Shown: positions 1-9,372 of the stretch, piece by piece
How positions within the stretch are numbered: the first letter of the stretch is position 1
Layout of the letters: every line of letters starts with the position of its first letter
DNA from: Acanthococcus lagerstroemiae
Lineage: Eukaryota > Arthropoda > Insecta > Hemiptera > Eriococcidae
Assembly: GCA_031841125.1 (NCBI GenBank)
Contig: CM063113.1
Coordinates: forward strand, 18,125,312-18,189,311
DNA: 64,000 nt
Direction: 5' to 3'
Program-made: the position numbers and the translations under genes
Notes under the pieces: generated by a model
The model's database searches: none
The model's input: the letters and a program-made list of their open reading frames with translations, nothing else
What the model was told of the DNA's origin: nothing

Positions 1-1317
1 CGTTTTGCCGCCCCCCCCCCCGCCTGGAAAAAGCTCTATTTGTGAATCCACGTTGACTGTAGTTAAGATGAAGTTCCTAGTTCTTCAAGACGTAATACTA
101 TCTAACTTTCTTGCAGGTGGAGGGAGGGGTTTTTCATCATACATCCATACATCCTTCCTTTGAGCGGCTGAAACCAAAACCTTCCAATTCCTTCCATCCC
201 CTTGTTTCTTGCTGTTGGATACGTGATCCCCCCCCCCCATTTGAAGTAGGTACGCTGCTACGCATAATGACTAGATACAAATATGTATACGCCTTAAATG
301 TACTATGACGATATAATAATTGTATTGTCTGCTCAGACAAGCTCACTTTGTACAGTAAATTAATTTTGATGAAAGTTCCGTCCCGAGAGAAACTCAGCGA
401 CGAACTTTCATACCGCTGCAACGGCGTCGAATCACGATTTTATTGCTCGGCTCACTTTCTATGCGTTAATTGACAACACTTAAATCGAATCGAATTGATT
501 TTTAATAACATTTTTTGTTTACTTTGCGCAGGATGACTGATGAGCTCCACTGATTCGGCTGTACACGCTGTCAGCCGTCATGTCGTAAAATTCGCGGTCG
601 ACTCCACGTAAGGTGAGTGCGTTTTTCATCGCAATATACTTATAATTTACGAGCATGTTTCGGATTACATTTTTCCAGCACATGTACCGTACGTAGCCTT
701 CACGGACGTGAAATGAACTTTCCCATTTTTTAATAAAGTTATTGCGATTTGCGATGTGCGACGGACATGTACAGTTTAATATCTCGCCAGCTCGAGGTAG
801 AAAATCTAATGACTTACCTTTTTTCTTTTTGCTGGAAATTCAGTCTTCATTAGAGCAGGGGGTGGGAGCGAAGAGTTGAGAGCGATGTTTCTCAGAACAA
901 TCGGGGATAACCTTATTCTGTAACGATACGCTGTATACTTTTTTATGGAAGCAGCTGGCAAGGAAACCGAGCAAGGTCATGAAATGGTATAATCCTTTTC
1001 TTAGCGGATCACAGGGTCAGTTCTCCCTGGAACAAAGGCTGTGAGTTCTCCAGCATTTAGCTGCCTAAAGAAAAGATATCGAACGAACTATGAAAATTGC
1101 TTCTTTTCTGCTTCAGCAAAATAATTGTCAGTGATGAGGTTAGTTATGTAGGTTTTCTTCAAGGGAGACGAGTTCAAACTTCGAATATTTATAGACCATA
1201 AAAACCAAATAAATACATAAAACGATGTTTTTTTATTCAACCCCCTCCGTCCATTTTGAAAACTCCACTGAGAGGACATGATCTAAAAATTGCTACTAAT
1301 ACTGTCCAGTAAGTCGA
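1..1317. other. Non-coding stretch, nothing recognised
   Basis: No open frame longer than chance for AT-rich DNA and no recognisable motif. It holds poly-C runs near 11-20 and 229-239. The short open frames on opposite strands at 111-421 overlap each other and resemble no family I know. Confidence 0.5.
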
Positions 1318-1700
1318 AGATAGAATTTTTGGAGCCTCTGAATTATTTCGACTGTAATCTCTACTAATAAAAGTTTACTGGAGGCACGGGTGCGAAAAAA
1401 TTCCCAAATTACTTAATATTACGTAAATCAGTAGTAGGCTTTTTGGGGTCACGGAATTCGTTTTTGAGGTTATTTAGACTGCAACCCCTACTAATGAGAA
1501 TCAACAGAAGGCAAGGACGCGAGAAATTTGAAATTACATAAATAGCTTCAATTACATCAGTAATCTCTGAAGTAATGCTCGAAAGGGCGGATTCCAGGAC
1601 TCGGGTTGAGAGTAAGTTAGAAAAAGAGAAAGTATATCAGTAATAGGAGTTCTGTAGTCGATGATTTTATTTTCGAAGTTATTTTTCAAAAAACTCTCAC
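1318..1700 (+). repeat. Degenerate ~115 bp tandem repeat, locus 1
   Basis: Successive diverged units share the order 'TCTGAATTCGTTTTTGAGG', then 'ACTGCAACCCCTACTAATGA', then 'CACAGAGGGCA', then a G/A-rich 'CGCGAGAAATTT'. Units start near 1331, 1443 and 1646. The same unit recurs at 42540-43560 and 45975-46165 in this orientation and at 45055-45290 inverted. A SINE fragment at 1560-1635 interrupts it. No coding potential is evident. Unit boundaries are approximate because divergence is high. Confidence 0.6.
1560..1635 (+). repeat. SINE 3' fragment
   Basis: The segment carrying 'TCTCTGAAGTAATGCTCGAA' and the following ~50 bases matches the 3' part of the tRNA-derived SINE at 6943-7151, with only a few differences, and matches the minus-strand copy at 2277-2490. 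The tRNA-like head is missing, so this copy is 5'-truncated, as is common for SINEs. Confidence 0.75.
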
Positions 1701-2276
1701 CGGTAATGGTCCTCGGAGATTGGAATAGGAGAAGTAACTGCAAATATAAGTTCAGCAACTGTAGAAATCGGATAATCGATGGATTACAGTCAGAATAACT
1801 TTGAAACTCAGCCACTTCAAAAACCACATTTTCAATGTACTTGACGGTATTATCTGTAATCTTAAGATCATGTCCCCTCAAGAAGGCCTTCAAAATGGGA
1901 GATTGAACCAGAGAATTCACCAATGGATTTAGCGTTCCTGAAATTTTATTTAATTTTTAGATGGAGGGGCCTGCAGCATGAATGCCATTAAATAGGTTTT
2001 CCTGTACACTCTTGTAGTTTACAATAAAAGAAAAAGAAACATAATTAATTCAAAAAAAATATTATAACAATAATAACAAAATGGAGAAAGAATAGAAAAA
2101 CAAAAATACACAAAAAAATATAAGTAACGTGAAGCGGTAGAGTCTAGAGGAGGGAAGAGAGGAGATGGGCACCCATGAAGAAATGAGGTAGCCCATTAAG
2201 GGGGAAGCCGGAGTTCAGGGCACACCTACCATCAGGTATAGGAGACCAGAGAAACCAAGAAACCAAGACCGTGGCC
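1701..2276. other. Non-coding, partly SINE downstream sequence
   Basis: No gene recognised. On the minus strand 2060-2276 continues directly from the SINE core at 2277-2490 into a T-rich tract (2041-2120). It may be a longer 3' tail specific to that copy or the 3' end of a partner LINE; I cannot tell which. Confidence 0.35.
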
Positions 2277-2490
2277 TCTTTTCTAATTTTACTCTCAACC
2301 CGAGCCCTAGAACCCGCCCTTTTGAGCATTACCTCAGAGACGTCGGGGTAGCTTTTAGGGTTGTCCTAGCCCTTTTCTCGTCTTGCCGACATACCGGCCT
2401 AGGTCGAAATGTAGCGAGTTGTTACGTGGGCACGAACCCGGGACCTCCGGATTTCGAGACCAGCGCGCTATCCACTCGGCCAAACAGACC
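2277..2490 (-). repeat. tRNA-derived SINE copy (minus strand)
   Basis: Read on the minus strand the element begins with a tRNA-like head containing an A-box-like 'TGGCCGAGTGGATAGC' and a B-box-like 'GGTTCGTGCCC', typical of an RNA polymerase III internal promoter. The GGCCGAGTGG form resembles Leu/Ser tRNAs. It is followed by a central 'TTTCGACCTAGGCCGG' block and the 3' block with 'TCTCTGAGGTAATGCTC'. It aligns along its length with the plus copy at 6943-7151. It is not a functional tRNA: there is no proper acceptor stem. Confidence 0.8.
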
Positions 2491-2629
2491 CCCTAAGCAG
2501 TGGCCTTCTTGGAGCCGTCACTTCATAGGCTTGTTTGATATTATTATAGTCAAATGCTAGTCGTGTGGAATAGATGTCGATGTCACTTTTATGGTGCCAC
2601 GTCGACAAACATTCTCGCGCTTTTATTCG

Positions 2630-2960
2630 GTTTCTGTGGTCTGTGATGTTCGAAGTTCAGTAACGTGCACTTTTCACCCTGAATTCAACGGTTGACATTG
2701 ACCTTGGAATTGACTTTTTCTCAAAATCCTCGGCAGGTACTTTATCTCTACATTAATGGAAACGGTTTTGTATGGCCAAGCAAACTGTTTCAACCGAACT
2801 TAATTTTTCGGAAGATTCGAAGCAAAAATGCAGATTTTCTTGTTAGGAATAAACTTGATCTCTCGGGCGGGACCCCTCAGAATTATTCCAATTTAGAAAA
2901 ATTTCGGCTGACGGATTTCTAAACCAAGGAAACAAGCATAGCTTTTGGGAACAGAACATT
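2630..2960 (+). repeat. Dispersed repeat X, copy 1
   Basis: About 300 bp that is clearly similar, with few indels, to the reverse complement of 45530-45840. Shared landmarks in order are 'GTGGTCTG', 'GTTCAGTAA' (or 'GTTCAGAAA'), 'GGTACT' followed by 'ACATTAATGGAAA', and 'GAAGCAAAAATGCAGATTT'. Both copies keep a short open frame with related residues (LELT..QNPRQVLYLYIN here, IELT..QNSRKVLHLHIN there). It could therefore be a decayed coding segment of an unidentified mobile element. Confidence 0.6.
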
Positions 2961-4862
2961 TCAAAAACAGCAAAATTTTGGACCACTCTACTATGTAGTC
3001 ATAATTTTGATGCAACTTGCAGACGTAATATGGAAATCACGTTGACAATATACATGCCAAAGTGGCCCCTGAGACATCGCACCCCCGGCCCCGGAAACTA
3101 CCCTTTCGAGTATCGCATCCGTGACCAGAGACAGACAATACTGTACGCTCAGTGTCAAGCTAAATTTATTCAAAATTGCAGTCATGTCAAGTATCTTTTG
3201 CCGTCCTCGCCTTAACTGTAATGGCAACTGGAGCATTTTAAGGGGAAAATGCTTTTTCGTGAGTGGGTATCCAGTGTATTTGCCTATCACGCACCATTTC
3301 AAACGAGCTCTCATCTCAGTTTACTTCGTTGAAACTAAGAGAGGAAATGATACTTCTGCCCCCGAATCTTCATGAATGGAGGGAGACAGCACCAAATCCT
3401 TGCGATTGAAGAGGCAAGGAGACAAACTTCCCCCGGTTTTAGTACCATCACCGAGCAAAGGCACACGCCGCACAACGAAATCGAATTTTAAATCGCCGGA
3501 AGTGTGGCGCCATACCCCGACGAACTTTACGGTATTTTGTATTGTCGCTTGAGTTTTTACGCCACTATACATATAATAGCCCCCCCCCCGTATTAGGTAC
3601 TATCTATTGCACGCTCTTTATTACTCCCTGGTATAATGGACACCGTGTCTTTAATTTAGAATTTAACAAAAGATGACGCACTCGACACATATTATACCAA
3701 AAAAAAAAGAGCAAGAAAAAAAAGCGAAGAGCATTACAAAGATCCTAGACATCGGAGGTTACTGTTGTCCTTGAAGTGGCCGGACATTCCCACAGATGTC
3801 CAGAGCCAGAGGAGCGTCTTCGAATTATAAAAGGCGGGAAGGCGCGCGTACTAAAAGCACAATAAATCTGTAATAAATGTTTTTAAATCAAGCGTGATAA
3901 TAAATCTCGGGCTGAAAAATGAAATTATACGAACCCCGGCCAGCGTCTGCCCTTCATTTTGTATGTATAATAATTAAGGCGCGGAATTTTCATCTTCCCC
4001 CGACCTTTTAATCGAATGTGAGATTGCATTTTCGCCCAAGGTTGGCGCAGATTTTCCTTTTCTTTTTTCGTCGTCTATTTATGTTAATTTCACGCCACCG
4101 CCGTTGCCGTCCGTTTTCACGAGGGCAAAAACTCGAAAATACGAACGTCAATTTTAGATACGTTATTCAAGACAGATAACATGCCACGTCTTTTTCCTTT
4201 TTTTTTTTTTTTTTTTTTTCGTCCCATGTGTCCCTTGTGTGTACGTACTGCGAACGTGAAAAGAATTCTAATTTTCCCTGCATCGACTGTGTGCGCGTTC
4301 ATACAAAACTAAAAATTGGTTAAATTTGCAAATTCAAAATGGACGAAGGAGTTGCAGTTGCGATATTTCACGCGGCCGAGACGTCGATAACGAATGAGTC
4401 AGAAATCTGGCCATTGTGTTTCCTTTTTATTGAAGTCAACTTGGCAGATTTATTATATGTATATACTTTTTTTTTATGGACGCGCATGTACGAAGATTTT
4501 GAAGTGCTTTCAGAAAATTTGGCAGGCGCGAGGGTTATAAAAAAGAAAACAGGGTGATTATACCCGTTGCTGGCGACGTCTATACAGTACTTGGAAGAAG
4601 AGTTTTTCGCTTTTATTGGGAATTATTACCGCCGCGTGGTGTGCGATAAATCTTAAGAACAATTCACTTCGGGGACTTCGGGCCGGATTAGCGACTATTG
4701 CTTCATCTTTGATAGCGTACAAGCTTTTCTGTATAGTCGAGTAGTTTCAGATCGAGACAGCTTCGGATCATCTTGTTTTTAGCCTTGTAAATCGTCAGAC
4801 AAAAATACTCATTCATTTTGAAGGTATATTGATGGTTTCCTTTTTGATGTATAATTCAGAAT
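2961..4862. other. Non-coding stretch, nothing recognised
   Basis: No element or gene recognised. Contains a C run near 3581-3589 and a T homopolymer around 4198-4220. The overlapping small open frames on both strands at 2991-3572 look like chance frames. Confidence 0.45.
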
Positions 4863-5380
4863 GTACCTAATTCTCAGAAAAATGGCATATTTCAGTAACC
4901 CGTTCAGATTTGGAATGCTGAAAACAAGTTGTTAGTGTTACATAGAGATTATCTTTTGTACTTTTTCCAAACATTATTATACCTGCTCCGTTCATCCCAA
5001 CAAATCGATTAGAGGAACTGAAATTTTCATCCTAACCATTACTATACATGCCTCCTAATCACTCAATAAATCAATGAAAGGATCTGAAAATTCCATCACC
5101 GTGGTGGTTGCTGTTACATCCTGAAATCTTCATCTCCCTATACGGTTGTTATTAAGCATTTATTCTAATTAAAAAAAGAGGAGAGTTGCAATAGAGGTTA
5201 ACAGGGTCAGAGTTCATGCAAGCAATGGTTACCAAAAGACAAGACTAAAGTTGGCCTAATCATTTTGCTCCATCGCTGTGGTCATTTCTTGTTGGCTTGT
5301 CCTGGCTCACTGATTCTGTTTTTCTGGCTGCTACGTGGCAACCATGCCTTCGTTCCACGGGAACGCTATCTACATCGCGA
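4863..5380 (+). mobile_element. Left part of a TIR transposon related to 7689-8896
   Basis: Starts with 'CCTAATTCTCAGAAAAATGG' followed by 'CATATTTCAGTAAC', a diverged version of the left end of the transposon at 7689. Further scattered similarity follows in the same order: 'GTGGCTGTTACT'-like sequence, a 'TGGCTC.CTGATT' block and a pyrimidine-rich end. No right terminal inverted repeat was found before the Penelope-like element begins near 5385, so this copy looks truncated or split. Non-coding. Confidence 0.5.
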
Positions 5381-5384
5381 AGAA

Positions 5385-6674
5385 AAAAGCGCAGATAATT
5401 AGGATCAAAAACGAAATACACGAACTACACAAAAATAGGGACAGGCTAAACATAGAACTATACAACCAACACTTCACCCTCACCCATAGACACTGGAACA
5501 CCAACAAATAGAACAGCACATATACCAAGAAGAGAAAGAATACATAGACAAAGAGAAAAACCGTTGAGCTGACTCAGTACTAAAGAATCTCTACACACTA
5601 AAACAAAAAGGAAAAAACACCCAACAGGACTAAAACCGACAGCACAAGTCTGCACCAAAGACAGTAAACATGACGACTGTAAACTTCACACAAGAAGAAA
5701 ACTATCTACTGGGCAAAGGGAACAAATACAACACAACAAAACATACCAGCGACAAAACACTAGAAGAACTAACTTTAGACTGTGAACTGATCATCCAGAT
5801 AATAGAACTAGACCTCAGAAACGAAGCAAGAACACAAATCGGAAACATACTGCTAACCAAAAAAAAAATAATAATGAAAAAAAATTAAAAAACAAGCAGA
5901 AGACAAAAATACAAAAGACGGCCTTCCAACTTGAAAATAAATTGAAAAAAAAAAACAACCTAGTACTCACCAAAGCAGACAAAGGCAACGCCACAATAGT
6001 GCTAACGAATACATAAAGAAAGTTGAAACTTTCATCAAGAACAATAATTACAAACCACTAAACACGGACCCGACCAACTAATACCAAGCTAAACTAAAGA
6101 CCATAATGAAAAACAACAACATAAATGACAAGAAACTGGGAGAAATGAATCCCAGAGGGCAACACAACTAAAATGACTCATGAAACTACCCAAACAAGAC
6201 AGACCAATAAGACCACTAAACAACTACATACAATCACTAAGCTACCTACAAACTTGCAAAAACAATAGCCAAATTCGTGAAAGAACACTACAACTTCAGA
6301 ACATATTATAAATACAACTAAAAGACAAACTGGACAAAATAACACTAAACAACAACGACAAACTAGTATCACTGGATGTAACAAACATGTTCGGGAACAT
6401 ACCAAAATGAGAACTAACAACAATACTGACAAACAACTACAAAAACAACACATCAGAAGCAACTGCACACGCAAACATCATAAAAGAAATCATTCACCAA
6501 AATGACTGCCAGTTTAACAACAAATATTACAAACAGAAGGCCTAGCAATGGGGTCACCGCTGTCACCCATTCTAGCCGAAATATTCATGAACAACTTTGA
6601 AAATGACCTAGGTACTAAACAACGGCAAACACTAGAAAAACATAAGGCTATGGCTAAGATATGTAGACGACATA
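5385..6674 (+). pseudogene. Penelope-like RT, N-terminal and palm region
   Basis: Reverse transcriptase half of the Penelope-like element, read in at least three frames because of frameshifts. The frame at 5670-5888 gives an N-terminal block typical of the family (FTQEENYLLGKGNKY). Near 5960 comes LVLTKADKGNATIV, matching the conserved ADKGN motif that opens the RT domain. Near 6535 comes EGLAMGSPLSPILAEIFM, the GxxxGSPLSP palm motif. At 6660-6671 comes YVDD, the catalytic aspartate pair that binds metal. Between these lie stops (for example around 6170-6240). The block ends at the insertion point of the MITE, two codons after the YVDD core. Minus-strand open frames here (for example 6178-6474) are shadows of T-poor coding DNA. 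Confidence 0.85.
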
Positions 6675-6909
6675 TGAAGGGTAAAGAATCAAAACTCACA
6701 TTTACCATTTTACTTTAAGTGCGCAAATAGGCAAAATACTGTACACGGGTGCAGGGATATCTTTGCTGCGCCTGTGAACGTGGAGTATGTTATGCATATC
6801 GCACACTCACAGGCGCAGCAAAAATATTTCTGCACCCATGTACAGTATTTTGCCTGTTCGCGCCCTTGAAGTAAAATGGCAAATGTGAGATTTGATTCTT
6901 TACCCTTCA
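6675..6909. mobile_element. Palindromic MITE inserted at TA in the Penelope RT
   Basis: A 235 bp element that is almost entirely an inverted repeat. Its left end begins 'TGAAGGGTAAAGAATCAAA' and its right end reads the same on the complementary strand, with arms of about 110 bp including 'GGCAAAATACTGTACA' and 'TTTGCTGCGCCTGTGA'. It is flanked by TA at 6673-6674 and 6910-6911. Removing the element and one TA restores the Penelope frame from YVDD straight into the next motif (DDILIIWTGTGRQ), which fixes the ends and the target duplication. TA duplication points to mobilisation by a Tc1/mariner-like transposase; that is inference. Confidence 0.9.
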
Positions 6910-6942
6910 TATTAATCATCTGGACAGGAACAGGTAGACAAC

Positions 6943-7151
6943 TGGTTGGCCGAGTGGATAGCGCGTTGGTCTCAGAAACCGGTGGTCCCGGGTTCGAGCC
7001 CACGTAGCAACTCGCCAGAATTTTCGACCTAGGCCGATTTTTCGGCCAGAAGGGAAGAGGGCTAAGACAGCCCTAACAGCCTCCCCGAAGTCTCTGAAGT
7101 AATGCTCGAAAGGGTGGATTCCAAGACTCGGGTGGAGAGCAAATTAGAAAA
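6943..7151 (+). repeat. tRNA-derived SINE inserted in the Penelope RT
   Basis: Best copy of the SINE in the window. The head has A-box-like 'TGGCCGAGTGGATAGC' and B-box-like 'GGTTCGAGCCC' spaced as in tRNA-derived pol III promoters. Then come the central 'TTTCGACCTAGGCCG' and the 3' block 'TCTCTGAAGTAATGCTCGAA'. The anticodon-loop region reads 'CTCAGAA', giving a Leu-like CAG. It separates the Penelope sequence GTGRQ from QFLTE. Flanks 'AGACAAC' and 'AGACCAA' could be a decayed target duplication, but this is weak. Related copies lie at 2277-2490 (minus) and 1560-1635. Confidence 0.85.
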
Positions 7152-7688
7152 GACCAATTCCTCACGGAGACAAAAATAGCATGGACAACAACATAAAGTT
7201 CACAATGGAAAAAGGCAACGAGACCATGAACTACCTTGACCTTACAATACATGTAAAAGACAACAGGATACAGTACAACATTTACAGAAAACCCATCCAC
7301 ACTGACGCAATAATACCCAAAGACTTATTCCACCATCAAAAACACAAACTGGTAGCACTACACAACTACTGCCACAGAGCAGTCAACATACTGATGAACG
7401 ACAACAACCTCATCAGAACAACAGAAATCAACAAAATTAAACAAATAGTAATTAACAACAAATACCAACCACAAACAGTAGACGGAGTAATTAACAAACT
7501 AACTCAATCAAAAAGCAGAGACACGTAACCAACAACCACAAAAACAGACAAATATGCAGGAGCAATACCATTCACAGAAACACATGTATACAAGATACGA
7601 AAAATCTTCAACCAAATTCAACATCAACCTCGGAATCAAAAACAGACCACCTCTGATCAAACAAATAAGCAAAAATCAAAGGACAGGA
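7152..7688 (+). pseudogene. Penelope-like RT, region after the palm
   Basis: Continuation of the Penelope-like reverse transcriptase after the SINE. It begins near 7154 with QFLTE, then a frameshift, then the open frame 7181-7528. That frame has NNIKFTMEK, MNYLDLTIHV, IYRKPIHTDAII, and HHQKHKLVALHNYCHRAVNI, which is the conserved C-terminal RT block (LDLxI, YRKPTxTD, HKxA) shared by Penelope proteins. Downstream the linker before the endonuclease is readable in other frames (around 7545-7680, ending near SKDR) up to the transposon inserted at 7689. Confidence 0.85.
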
Positions 7689-8896
7689 GGGTAATTCTCA
7701 GAATAGGGGCATATTTCAGTTACTGCACATTTTCTCAAAGATAAATAATGCATTATGATTTTTTTTTTCTCCTTTGAAAATAGACAATTGTACTCTCAAC
7801 CTTTTCCAGTTAAGAACATAAGAGCCCTCCCACCTTTCGACTCCACAAATTCAATGAACGTGCTAGAAAGTTCCGTCGTAGTGGCTGTTACTGACTTACT
7901 GATCACGTTCATGAATCTTTAGACCAGCAAAATGGCGCAAACAAATTAATATTTCTGCAAAAAAAAAAAAAAATCCACTGATGAAGGAAACAAAGAACCT
8001 TGATAGGTAGAATGATGACCAAACATGCCTCACACGACCTCAAAATAAAGTCAAAGTTTGGTTATGCACTTTTGGTTCCATTGTAGTGGCGATTTTGTGT
8101 TTGCTCATACTGGCTCCCTGATTAAACCTTTCATGCTGCAAAGTAGCTGAAATGCTTCAGTCTTCTGTTAAAAAAAAAACGTTTGGCTGTCAGACCTCCA
8201 ATCAAGTATAGTTTATCCATTCTGTAAGATGTTGTCCATGACAATCCTGTTGTTTACAATTTTCGGTATCTTCCATACTGGCTTATCAGTTCTCATCTGG
8301 TGGCAGCATGATCACCTGGGGAAAAGGATCGAAATACTCAAACTGGTATGTATTTCAAGATTCTTAAATGTTGGAAATTACTCATACTCATTTTTTTAGC
8401 CTCAAATTTCAGTTATTAACAAGTTTCTCTATGGTAGTGGACTACCTTGTTGTTTCTTTCATAGTGGCAATGGTTATTTAACTATTGAAAACTACTGCCA
8501 CTACGGAAGAAACAAGTAGGTAGTCCACTACCGTAGAAAAACTTGTTGATAATTGAAATTTGAGGCTAAAGAAATGAGTATGAATAATTTTCAACGTTTA
8601 AATCTTTTGAAATGTTTACTCATTTGAGTATTTTGATCTCTTTTTTAAATCACTACAAAAGAAATTCTTACGCCGTAGTTACTTTTTGCAGCCACTACGA
8701 AAGAAATTCTTACGTCGAGGACACAAAACTTTGGAAACCCCTGCTCCCTTTCCCGGTGGGAATAAATTGAGCTGAATGCTAGAAATCACATTGAGGGCAC
8801 ACATACTAACGACCCCCCGCAAAAAATAGAGGAAATCATCCTTCTGCAAATTTATATATGTAATAATGAAATATGCCCCAATTCTGAGAATTACCC
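7689..8896. mobile_element. 1.2 kb non-autonomous TIR transposon, 4 bp TSD
   Basis: Left end 'GGGTAATTCTCAGAAT' followed by 'AGGGGCATATTTCA' is matched in inverse orientation at the right end, giving terminal inverted repeats of about 30 bp. Both sides are flanked by AGGA (7685-7688 and 8897-8900). Excision with one AGGA joins the Penelope frame SKDR to NNSNGVYG, which confirms the ends and the 4 bp duplication. No transposase frame is present, so it is non-autonomous. It contains a 312 bp internal foldback at 8327-8638. A diverged relative sits at 4863-5380. The superfamily is unassigned; a 4 bp duplication excludes typical hAT (8 bp) and Tc1/mariner (TA). Confidence 0.85.
8327..8638. repeat. 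Long internal hairpin in the TIR transposon
   Basis: An inverted repeat with arms of about 150 bp. The left arm starts 'GATCGAAATACTCAAA' and the right arm ends with its complement. Both arms share 'TTTAGCCTCAAATTTCA', 'AACAAGTTT', 'GGTAGTGGACTACCT' and 'GTAGTGGCA'-like tracts at high identity. Transcripts would fold into a long duplex. It may be a separate foldback element nested in the transposon, or part of its structure. Confidence 0.85.
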
Positions 8897-9277
8897 AGGA
8901 ACAACAGCAACGGTGTATACGGACTGGACTGCGAACACTGTGACATGACCTACATAGGAGAAACAGGCAGAAAATTCACAACTAAAATAAAAGAACATGA
9001 AAAATCACAGAAGCTAAAGGATGACAAATTATTTTTTGAAAAACACTACAATGACCAGGGACACTACAACCACAAGTTGACCGAAAGAAAACAACACAAC
9101 AAAAAGAAAATTAAAAGAACAACTTGAAATAATAAAGACAAAAACAAAACAAAACATCCTAATAAACACAACAAGTCACTTCCAAAGCGAGAACCTATTC
9201 CAACTAATAACATAAGACTCACTGATTGGATAGACTACACAACCACAGACAACCAACAGGAACACACCAAATAGGTT
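8897..9277 (+). pseudogene. Penelope GIY-YIG endonuclease domain
   Basis: The C-terminal nuclease domain that distinguishes canonical Penelope elements, thought to nick target DNA for retrotransposition. From 8901 the frame reads NNSNGVYGLDCEHCDMTYIG with the GVY and YIGE motifs, the paired cysteines CEHC, and then ETGR and IKEH, which carry conserved catalytic residues of the GIY-YIG fold. The open frame from the internal methionine (8945) runs to 9127. Past a stop near 9127 other frames continue to about 9277, and sequence such as LTDWIDY resembles the family C-terminus. Truncated by stops, so not functional. Confidence 0.85.
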
Positions 9278-9340
9278 TACCATACGATACTACTCACCCC
9301 TATAAATACAGGATGACAAAGAGAAAGTATTAAGGTACTC

Positions 9341-9372
9341 CACTTAAGATGGCATAACAGCCGAAAGCGCTC
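9341..9372 (+). ncRNA. Degenerate hammerhead-ribozyme-like core
   Basis: Directly downstream of the Penelope coding region, 'CTTAAGATGGC' and 'GCCGAAAG' are separated by 'ATAACA'. This matches the hammerhead arrangement CUGANGA, stem II, GAAA, with stem II formed by GGC and GCC. One core position (the G after CU) is T here, so cleavage is unlikely. Penelope-like elements are known to carry hammerhead motifs near their ends, which makes this the expected place. Stems I and III were not convincingly delimited. Confidence 0.4.

Larger units (their letters stand above)
5385..9277 (+). mobile_element. Penelope-like retroelement, broken and nested
   Basis: A near full-length Penelope-like element (reverse transcriptase plus C-terminal GIY-YIG endonuclease), split by three later insertions at 6675-6909, 6943-7151 and 7689-8896. 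Element-derived sequence totals about 2.2 kb, close to a whole Penelope open frame. The three coding blocks follow the family order: N-terminal region and fingers, palm ending in YVDD, thumb-like region, then GIY-YIG. Coding DNA is extremely A-rich and T-poor on the plus strand, unlike its neighbours, and the protein is rich in Asn, Lys and Thr. Several stops and frameshifts make it inactive. Family assignment rests on motif order and is firm; the Penelope clade is undecided. Confidence 0.88.

Noticed and set aside
529..560. CTGATGAG as a hammerhead core
   Set aside because: No GAAA partner within range.
1552..1923. 123-codon minus-strand frame
   Set aside because: Runs through a SINE fragment and the degenerate tandem repeat; no motif and no independent support.
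2400..2490. Possible tRNA gene
   Set aside because: A and B boxes are present, but there is no acceptor stem or clean cloverleaf, and the same head heads two SINE copies; it is a SINE.
6178..7003. Minus-strand open frames rich in Val, Leu and Cys over the Penelope region
   Set aside because: They are antisense shadows of the A-rich, T-poor Penelope coding strand and of the MITE/SINE; plus-strand motifs (GLAMGSPLSP, YVDD) show the true orientation.
7977..8010. ACTGATGAAGGAAAC as a hammerhead core
   Set aside because: The GAAA strand in the right place is missing and stem II cannot form properly.
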